The notes below the pieces were generated by a model that was given only the letters and a program-made list of their open reading frames with translations, did no database searches and was not told the origin of the DNA. DNA of 64,000 bases from Toxotes chatareus (Eukaryota > Chordata > Actinopteri > Toxotidae): the NCBI GenBank assembly GCA_016801885.1, contig CM028898.1, positions 7,398,177-7,462,176 on the forward strand. The letters run 5' to 3'. Shown one piece after another: positions 60,513 to 64,000 of this stretch. Positions within the stretch are counted from its first letter, which is position 1. Every line of letters starts with the position of its first letter. The position numbers and the translations under genes are program-made.

Positions 60513-60543
60513 TGAATGTGTGTGTGTGTGTGTGTGTGTGTGT
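60513..60543 (+). repeat. (GT)n microsatellite
   Basis: About 15 GT units. A short GA run is at 60265-60282. Confidence 0.9.
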
Positions 60544-61010
60544 TTCTGGGAGGAATGTTTGAGTCAAAAATAAGCTTCTTTGGAGAGTATTTAGATGACT
60601 TTGTGTTTAGATGAGCCACTTGGATGTGTGACTGCTGAAGTCTTCAAAGAGATAATCACATTTTCCTCATCGGAGACTGCGAAATACAGAAGCGCTCATT
60701 AAAAACAAAAGAAGCAGTTAATGCAGTTTACACGGGGCCGTGAGCTTTTTCAAGGTGGAATGGCTGAGTGAGACATTATGTCGTTTCAATATACATGAAT
60801 TAGCGGTTCCGGTGTCATGAAGTTGTCTCAAGGAAAAAAGAAAAGAAAAAAAAATCCACTCTCGCAGTAATGACTTGGGATTGTGGAGGCTGTCAAAGGA
60901 ATAATGTGGCTGCAAATGAAGTCATCAGAGCTTCATAATAATTCAAGCCAGCATCGTTTCCTGTCCCACTGCCGCCACCTACTGTTGACAAAATGCACTT
61001 CCATGCAGGA

Positions 61011-61016
61011 TTTATT
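61011..61016 (-). other. Nearest canonical polyadenylation signal downstream of the connexin
   Basis: Reading past the connexin stop on the minus strand, the first AATAAA I find is here (TTTATT on plus), with a weaker ATTAAA at 61220-61225. If used, the 3' UTR would be about 1.8 kb and would contain the repeat remnant at 62160-62345 and the 17-base tandem repeat at 61582-61630. Closer variant signals cannot be excluded. Confidence 0.25.
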
Positions 61017-61581
61017 GCTAAGGTGTGGCTGAATGCTGTCATGAAAGCACTTTGGCAAGTAAAGTAAGTTCATTCGTGGCATTTTATGTGTAATTTCACT
61101 CGATTTTGTGCTGTATTTTCATGTGTGGTGCAGGCACTATGATGGCTTATTCAGCTGCTGGTGCATCAAAGCCTCTCATTTGCTTTTAGAAAATAATTTG
61201 TCAAATTAATATTCAGGCTTTTAATTATCAAATGTCAAAACAGTTCCACACAGATGTGATTATGAAAAATAGCAGAAAGTAGTAACCAGCAAATTCCACT
61301 GACAGATTCCCTTCAGACACGTTTTAAGAGACATGAAAATATAACTAATGATTTGGATCTGACATGGTTAACCACAGAAAAAGTTCAATTAGCAAGTTAA
61401 AAATATTTACTTTTTCTCATTCATTGAAAAATCCAGAATCTATGTATATACAGATGTTTATAGTAATAATAAGGCTTTAGTTGCTGGAAACAATATGTCT
61501 CCTGCTTCACTGAAAAGCCTGTCCTCAGTTTATGTGCGATGGAGGCTTCAAGTTTTCACATCAGACTTAGGAAAGTTGCAT

Positions 61582-61630
61582 CAACAACATATCCAAAACA
61601 ACAACATATCCAAAACATCAACATATCCAG
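61582..61630 (+). repeat. 17-bp tandem repeat, 2.8 copies
   Basis: CAACAACATATCCAAAA occurs twice in perfect tandem (61582-61598, 61599-61615), followed by a degenerate third copy. Confidence 0.8.
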
Positions 61631-62159
61631 CTGTGTTGTCATGTTCGTACATACGTGTTCCTGTTAAACTGAAATTAAAGGTGAGCAAAGAAAAAAACTT
61701 CTCCCTCTTCCAGTAACAAACTCTGTACATGCCCCATGTACTTGGGGCAAAAGGCTCGAACATAAAAGTAAAACTGAAAGCTAAATACTGCCTTTCGCTG
61801 ATTTCTCAATATATTTTGATTGCAGATTAAACTGGAAGAATGTGAGCTGGAGAGTAGAGAAGTTAACTGACTCAGTGTACCTGATAAATGTAGACAGCTG
61901 GATTATGGTTTGTTTCTTTTTTAGCTGACAAATCACGAGCTGTTTTAGTCATTTGTACTTGATCATCAAACATTTTAAAAAATGGGTCCTTATCCTCTGA
62001 AGCCCTTTTCCAGAAGACATGTGGGGCCGATCTGAGGTCAAGCAAAGAATAGTTCTTTTTTCCTTTTTAAAAAACTATTAATAAAGCCATTAAATACAGC
62101 CTTTGGTAAATCAGTGAGCAAACGTTCAGTGCCTTATTAAAGAATCTTATGTATTTCCC

Positions 62160-62345
62160 TGTCACACCAGCTGAAGCCACTTAAAGAACCAGTTTAAGGT
62201 TTTTGTTTCATTTCATGTTTTCAGCCCTTGTGTGAAGCCAAGTTAGCCGGCTGCTGGCTGTTGCTTCATAACCGAGCGCACACACATGAAAGTGCTATTA
62301 ATCCTCTCATCCAACTTTGGCAGGAAAGCAAACAAACATTTTTTT
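62160..62345 (+). mobile_element. Remnant of a teleost fold-back repeat family (right half)
   Basis: Contains the recognisable run of segments gttagccggctgctggctg, catgaaagtgctattaatc and ctctcatccaactttggcag. These correspond to a common fish repeat also seen here at 30400-30640 and 33667-33902. It lies just 3' of the connexin coding region and may be inside its 3' UTR. Only the right part of the family is present. Confidence 0.5.
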
Positions 62346-62832
62346 TCCCCCCTCAAAGAGCCAAACAAAGTCTTTAAAGGCAAAATGCACAAATAAATGA
62401 GGCTCAGAAAGTGTTTCCCACTCTCAGACTCCACTGTCCAAAACCACTAGAACAACACAATGTTTACTAAACGCTGTTTCTTCCGTTACAGAGGGTGCGG
62501 TACAGGGATCTACAATCAGATCTCTGTCAAAAAAAAGAAGCGGCCATTGTTAAACAGTTTATCAAGTGCACTCCAGAGGCTTTTCCCTCCTGAACTGTTT
62601 ATGATCCGTAATGAGTCACGGCTAACAAACAAGACAACAATGTCTTGCAATCATCCATCTTATCTTCAGTCTTGTCTTTGCTTGTTTCATTTTCACGTAA
62701 CTGTCCTCTGAGCACTTCCTTATCGCCCGTCTTATCTAACTCCTTGTCTGATTAATAGTGAAATGATCATGAAATGAAAAAGCATGCAGGAATTACAAAT
62801 ATATACATTTTTAAAAAAGCATCAAAGCTGTT

Positions 62833-63699
62833 TCACACCATGAGCATCTTGCTGCTCACAGTTTTGCTACCCTTGTGTTTGTGCCCGATGCTGGAGACTC
62901 TCCTGCCAGTGCTACTCCTCAGTGATCCTCGCTTCAGCTTTGCACCACTGGACCTGCCCTCTGAAACTGTGTGTAGTTCTACTCTCTCCTCCACTTTGGC
63001 CCCCTCTTGCTCAAAGTTGTGGAGGTTTTGGCAGACGCAGGAGCGCTCCGAGGGCGAGGGCTCCTGGCGTGTGCAAAGCCACTTCTTGGACTGGTAGAGA
63101 AGCTCTACACAACTGGAAATGGCTGATATCACCCCCACAATGAAGTAGAAGCAGAGGAAGATTGTTTTCTCCGCAGGGCGGGAGGTGAAACAGTCCACTG
63201 TGTAGGGGCAAGGAAAGCGGCTACAGGGGAACTGGGCCTCCACCTTAAAGCCGTATAGCAACCACTGGCCCACTAGATAGCCAATTTCTGCCACTACGCG
63301 GAAGGCCACGTTGACAATGTAAAGCCTCTTCAAGCTGAGGTCCTCTCTGTAGTCCTGGCCGCTTATTTGGCAGAGTTTGGAGCGGTTGTTCCTCTTGTTA
63401 TGATGGTGCATGACATACATGAAGAAAATCAGAGAAGGTGTGCCAATGAGGACGATGTGAAACACCCAGAATCTGTACTGGGAGATAGGGAAGGCCATGT
63501 CGTAGCACACCTGTTTGCAGCCCGGCTGGAGGGTGTTGCAGGCAAACTCCTCTTGCTCATCATCGAACAAGTCGCTGGCAACTGTTCCCAGGATCAGTAT
63601 CCTAAACACAAGCATGAGTAAGAGCCAGAAACGGCCAAGCATCGGCGAGTGGACCTGGAGGTTATCCAAGAGTCCTCCGAGGAAGCCCCATTCACCCAT
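62833..63699 (-). CDS. gjd3-like: Delta-class connexin (gap junction protein, GJD3/Cx31.9-like), complete
   Basis: Four-pass membrane protein that assembles as hexameric connexons and docks to form gap-junction channels between neighbouring cells. The 288-residue reading frame starts MGEWGFLGGLL, the delta-group MGEW opening. TM1 is about residues 21-41, TM2 76-97, TM3 125-150 and TM4 180-203. Extracellular loop 1 has C54, C61 and C65 (C-x6-C-x3-C, in CNTLQPGCKQVCYD). Loop 2 has C159, C164 and C170 (C-x4-C-x5-C), with the family motif TVDCFTSRPAEKT. All six docking cysteines are present. The short basic cytoplasmic tail has two PKA-like sites (KRGS around 259, RRVS around 269) and ends in LMV, a possible class II PDZ ligand like the hydrophobic GJD3 terminus. 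Coding is continuous, unlike GJD2 genes, which have an intron after the first codons. The family call is firm. The subtype rests on remembered similarity; fish gjd6/cx36.7 is the main alternative. Confidence 0.96.
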   Translation of the reverse strand: MGEWGFLGGLLDNLQVHSPMLGRFWLLLMLVFRILILGTVASDLFDDEQEEFACNTLQPGCKQVCYDMAFPISQYRFWVFHIVLIGTPSLIFFMYVMHHHNKRNNRSKLCQISGQDYREDLSLKRLYIVNVAFRVVAEIGYLVGQWLLYGFKVEAQFPCSRFPCPYTVDCFTSRPAEKTIFLCFYFIVGVISAISSCVELLYQSKKWLCTRQEPSPSERSCVCQNLHNFEQEGAKVEERVELHTVSEGRSSGAKLKRGSLRSSTGRRVSSIGHKHKGSKTVSSKMLMV

Positions 63700-63911
63700 G
63701 ATTGCAGCGCGGTCTCAGGTACGGCTTCTTGGAATCCACCTTTATCCACCTCCTCCTTCAGTCAGAGCAAATTCTGTCTCTGGCTCAAAAAAGAAACTGA
63801 TATGTAAATTATCTCCAGTTCATGACTCATAGTGAGACTGAACACAAGAAACTGACGGTCAAAGGTTGGCTCAGGGCTTCTGTGCCTGAACTGGTGATGG
63901 GGTTCACATTC
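63700..63911 (-). other. Probable 5' UTR part of the connexin coding exon, bounded by a splice acceptor
   Basis: On the minus strand a pyrimidine-rich stretch (tcttttctttcag) ends at 63912, giving a strong acceptor. The following 212 bases run without another obvious boundary to the connexin ATG at 63699. Many connexin genes have a separate non-coding first exon, so a first exon to the right of the window is likely. A TATA-like ggataaagg near 63741-63750 offers the alternative that transcription starts directly upstream of the ATG. Confidence 0.45.
63821..63829 (-). promoter_or_regulatory. AP-1/MARE-type site upstream of the connexin ATG
   Basis: The minus strand reads TGAGTCATG, an AP-1 core extended toward a Maf half-site, about 120 bases upstream of the connexin start codon. 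A single 9-base match has little weight alone. Confidence 0.2.
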
Positions 63912-64000
63912 CTGAAAGAAAAGATTAAACATGATTACACCAACTCCAATAGCTGCAATGTCAACCAAGTCATAAAATAACTGGCCTATTCTAAGAGAAA
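63912..64000 (-). other. Presumed 5' intron or promoter-proximal sequence of the connexin gene
   Basis: Short stretch to the window edge. It carries the pyrimidine tract of the acceptor at 63912 and nothing else that I recognise. Confidence 0.3.

Larger units (their letters stand above)
60243..62159. other. No further gene; part may be connexin 3' UTR
   Basis: AT-rich unique DNA with a GT microsatellite and the 17-base tandem repeat. If the polyadenylation signal at 61011-61016 is used, everything from there to 62832 is connexin 3' UTR. Confidence 0.45.

Noticed and set aside
62922..63832. Plus-strand open frames overlapping the connexin
   Set aside because: Shadow frames of a well-conserved minus-strand gene.
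1..64000. CRISPR arrays, operons, rRNA genes, phage or plasmid features
   Set aside because: Nothing with regular spacers or bacterial gene layout; the sequence is clearly vertebrate.

Overview
This window looks like nuclear DNA of a ray-finned fish, probably a percomorph. The evidence is one intact vertebrate connexin gene, very dense dinucleotide microsatellites (GT/CA, CT/GA, AT), remnants of Tc1/mariner and hAT-type DNA transposons, and several short repeat families that I recognise from teleost genomes. There is no operon structure and nothing bacterial or plasmid-like.

Only one gene can be called with confidence. It is a complete 288-residue delta-class connexin on the minus strand at the right-hand end (62833-63699), closest in my judgement to GJD3/Cx31.9. 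Its coding region is uninterrupted. A strong splice acceptor lies about 210 bases upstream of the ATG, which suggests a non-coding first exon beyond the right edge.

The other 62 kb are gene-poor: intergenic DNA, the inside of one or more very large introns, or both. Left to right: 1-5.6 kb is microsatellite-rich, with one exon-like plus-strand segment and a small CpG-rich patch. 5.6-13 kb is mostly unique sequence with a pentanucleotide minisatellite and a 63-base exon-like segment on the minus strand. 13.1-14.4 kb and 18.7-19.5 kb look like conserved non-coding enhancers, with octamer and homeodomain-type sites. 20.3-25 kb holds old transposon debris and a CRE/CCAAT promoter-like patch. 26.4-27.4 kb is the most CpG-dense stretch, with a consensus CArG box and a GC box, and is the best candidate for a promoter other than the connexin's. 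28-34 kb mixes old repeats with enhancer-like unique DNA. 36.25-36.80 kb is a well-preserved hAT-type non-autonomous element with an 8-bp target duplication. 37-62 kb is further non-coding sequence with repeat remnants, long AT and GT tracts, G-rich clusters and a few exon-like segments.

Several short open segments flanked by good splice signals are listed as candidate exons. I could not assign any to a protein family, and their reading phases do not join into one convincing gene, so all are low confidence. They are written down because they have no start codon and would be missed by an ATG-to-stop view.
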